Of a stretch of 64,000 nt of DNA, positions 62,797 through 64,000 are shown piece after piece. The stretch's first letter is position 1. Every line of letters begins with the position of its first letter. The DNA comes from Bacillus sp. (in: firmicutes) (lineage in GTDB: Bacteria > Bacillota > Bacilli > Bacillales > JACDOC01), in contig JACDOC010000007.1 in NCBI GenBank assembly GCA_017656295.1, forward strand, positions 62,001-126,000, given 5' to 3'. Made by a program: the position numbers and the translations under genes. The notes beneath the pieces were generated by a model that was not told where the DNA came from, searched no databases, and saw only the letters and a program-made list of their open reading frames with translations.

Positions 62797-63663
62797 ATGT
62801 TCGGATTACGTTGGAAAAATACTTTATTTATTTTAATAGGTTCAGCTATTTTTTCTTTTGGCATCGTTCATTTTAATATGCAAAATAATTTAGCCGAAGG
62901 TGGATTTACGGGTATTACGTTATTGCTTTATTTTATTTTTGGAATTGACCCTTCCTATACTAATTTAGCGTTAAACATTCCACTCTTTTTCATTGGTTGG
63001 CGATTATTAGGGAGAAACGCGTTTTTTTATACGCTAATCGGAACATTGGCTGTTTCGATTTTTTTATGGGTGTTTCAACGTTTGCAATTAAACATTCCAC
63101 TTGAAGGAGATTTATTTTTAGCTGCTCTTTTTGCGGGTGTATCCATTGGAATTGGATTAGGAATTATTTTTCGGTTTGGTGGAACGACAGGCGGTGTTGA
63201 TATTATTGCCCGATTGGCCTTTAAATATCTTGGCTGGAGTATGGGAAAAACGATGTTTTTATTCGATGCCGTTGTTATTACGTTATCGTTAATTACATAT
63301 TTAGACTATCGGGAAGCGATGTACACGTTAGTAGCTGTTTTTGTCGGGGCTCGTGTCATTGATTTTATGCAAGAAGGTGCTTATGCAGCAAGGGGTGCGA
63401 TGATCATTTCTGAAAAGCACGAGAAAATAGCTGATACGATTTTAGAGCAGATGGATCGAGGCGTCACCGTATTAAAAGGATATGGATCGTTTACGAAACA
63501 ACCTCGTGAAGTGTTATATTGTGTTGTCGGCAAAAATGAAATCGTTCGCTTAAAAAATATTATTACTTCTGTTGACCCCCATGCATTTGTTTCTGTTACG
63601 GTTGTTCATGACGTATTAGGCGAAGGGTTTACGTTAGATGAAAACAAAAACCCGATAGAATAA
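62797..63663 (+). CDS. ypjC: YitT-family membrane protein YpjC
   Basis: A 288-residue membrane protein with five or six N-terminal helices (FILIGSAIFSFGIVHF; GTTGGVDIIARLAF) and a C-terminal DUF2179 domain (VLKGYGSFTKQPREVLYCVV). Family function unknown. GGGGGGGAAGACAG precedes the ATG. It diverges from ypjD. Confidence 0.9.
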   Translation: MFGLRWKNTLFILIGSAIFSFGIVHFNMQNNLAEGGFTGITLLLYFIFGIDPSYTNLALNIPLFFIGWRLLGRNAFFYTLIGTLAVSIFLWVFQRLQLNIPLEGDLFLAALFAGVSIGIGLGIIFRFGGTTGGVDIIARLAFKYLGWSMGKTMFLFDAVVITLSLITYLDYREAMYTLVAVFVGARVIDFMQEGAYAARGAMIISEKHEKIADTILEQMDRGVTVLKGYGSFTKQPREVLYCVVGKNEIVRLKNIITSVDPHAFVSVTVVHDVLGEGFTLDENKNPIE

Positions 63664-63666
63664 ATG

Positions 63667-63699
63667 AAAAAGGTGTCTCAGTATTTGAGACACCTTTTT
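63667..63699. terminator. Bidirectional terminator after ypjC
   Basis: AAAAAGGTGTCTCA-GTATT-TGAGACACCTTTTT; T runs on both strands. Confidence 0.88.
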
Positions 63700-63701
63700 C
63701 A

Positions 63702-64000
63702 TTATTCTTCATCACCTTGCATACCAGTAAAGATTAATACGTATCGGAGTAATTCAAGTAATGCTACTGCAGCTGCAGCTACATAAGTTAACGCGGCTGC
63801 ATTTAATACCTTCCGAGCATGACGCTCCTCTTCGTTTCGAATAATACCTAGTGAAACAACTTGATCCATTGCACGAGAAGATGCGTTAAATTCCACTGGT
63901 AGTGTAACGACTTGGAATAGAACAGCAGCCGCCATCATTAAAATCCCGAGTAACAAAAATCCTGAAAGCTGTGCGATAATTCCAATGAAAATGAGAATCC
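63702..64000 (-). CDS. YugP-like membrane zinc metallopeptidase (5' part outside window)
   Basis: About 98 C-terminal residues are visible; the reading continues past the right edge. The segment LPVEFNASSRAMDQVV, the stretch KVLNAAALTYVAAAAVALL and two hydrophobic helices are characteristic of the YugP (DUF2227-like neutral zinc metallopeptidase) family. The HEXXH motif would be further upstream, outside the window, so activity cannot be judged here. Confidence 0.82.
   Translation of the reverse strand, partial: ILIFIGIIAQLSGFLLLGILMMAAAVLFQVVTLPVEFNASSRAMDQVVSLGIIRNEEERHARKVLNAAALTYVAAAAVALLELLRYVLIFTGMQGDEE

Noticed and set aside
1-64000. CRISPR arrays, tRNA genes, prophage or transposase genes
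   Set aside because: No regular spacer-repeat pattern, tRNA cloverleaf or transposase/integrase motif was seen; the only dispersed repeats are the four MITE-like copies.

Overview
The window looks like chromosomal backbone from an endospore-forming Bacillaceae. Base composition is AT-rich and ribosome binding sites are strong AGGAGG types. Spore genes (sspL, sspM, cotD), bacillithiol genes (bshA, bshB1, brxA), gpsB, recU/ponA and a Bacillus-type RNase P RNA are all present. From memory, the gene order follows the Bacillus subtilis segment from ypiP/yphP to ypjC. A ba3-type oxidase locus of the kind described in Bacillus stearothermophilus hints at a Geobacillus/Anoxybacillus/Aeribacillus-like relative, but the species cannot be fixed from the sequence.

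Layout. 1-6.2 kb: ypiP end, brxA, an ABC-F ATPase, a YpgQ-like HD hydrolase, an unknown protein and fhs. 6.4-7.5 kb: a methyltransferase and a DUF3892 protein. 7.5-11.9 kb: manganese block mntR and mntABCD behind a perfect palindromic operator. 12-16.3 kb: cspD, ypeQ, two RNase H-like genes, an EamA transporter, sspL and a 5'-3' exonuclease. 16.3-21.2 kb: dynamin-like dynA with a Cys-rich small protein and a sulfurtransferase. 21.3-24.7 kb: the ypbQ/bpsA pair, a CheX-like protein and an aldo/keto reductase. 24.9-27.2 kb: a three-gene ba3-type cytochrome oxidase operon behind a perfect FNR-type box. 27.3-34.4 kb: M32 carboxypeptidase, ypvA helicase, rlmL-like methyltransferase, rnpB, gpsB, ypsA and cotD. 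34.4-38.2 kb: mrfB/mrfA. 38.5-42 kb: a small heat-shock protein, the yppG/yppE/yppC cluster and sspM. 42-45.3 kb: recU-ponA. 45.3-54.4 kb: ypoC, nth, dnaD, asnS, aspB, ypmB, ypmA, an MBL-like exported protein and dinG. 54.7-63.7 kb: panD/panC/panB, birA, cca, bshA, bshB1, mgsA, dapB, ypjD and ypjC, ending in a truncated yugP-like protease.

How the genes work together. DNA repair and replication dominate: MrfA/MrfB, RecU, Nth, DinG, YpvA, DnaD and the exonuclease. Cofactor and thiol metabolism forms a second theme: panBCD, birA, bshA/bshB1 with bacilliredoxin BrxA, and fhs. Cell envelope and division are represented by PonA-RecU, GpsB and DynA. The mnt, fhs and ba3-oxidase blocks appear inserted into the conserved backbone.

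The most striking non-coding feature is a family of four non-coding mobile-like repeats at 1141, 12098, 32178 and 39086. They have GGCT...AGCC ends, a GC-rich nested-palindrome core and 8-9 bp target duplications. Two are a long form carrying a perfect DnaA-box sequence, and one of those inserted exactly in the yppG stop codon without changing the protein. Several short genes not obvious from ORF length (ypeQ, sspL, sspM, ypmA, oxidase subunit IIa and two membrane micropeptides) were read by hand. I found no prophage, transposase, CRISPR array or tRNA, and no clear multi-gene system that is both new and well supported.
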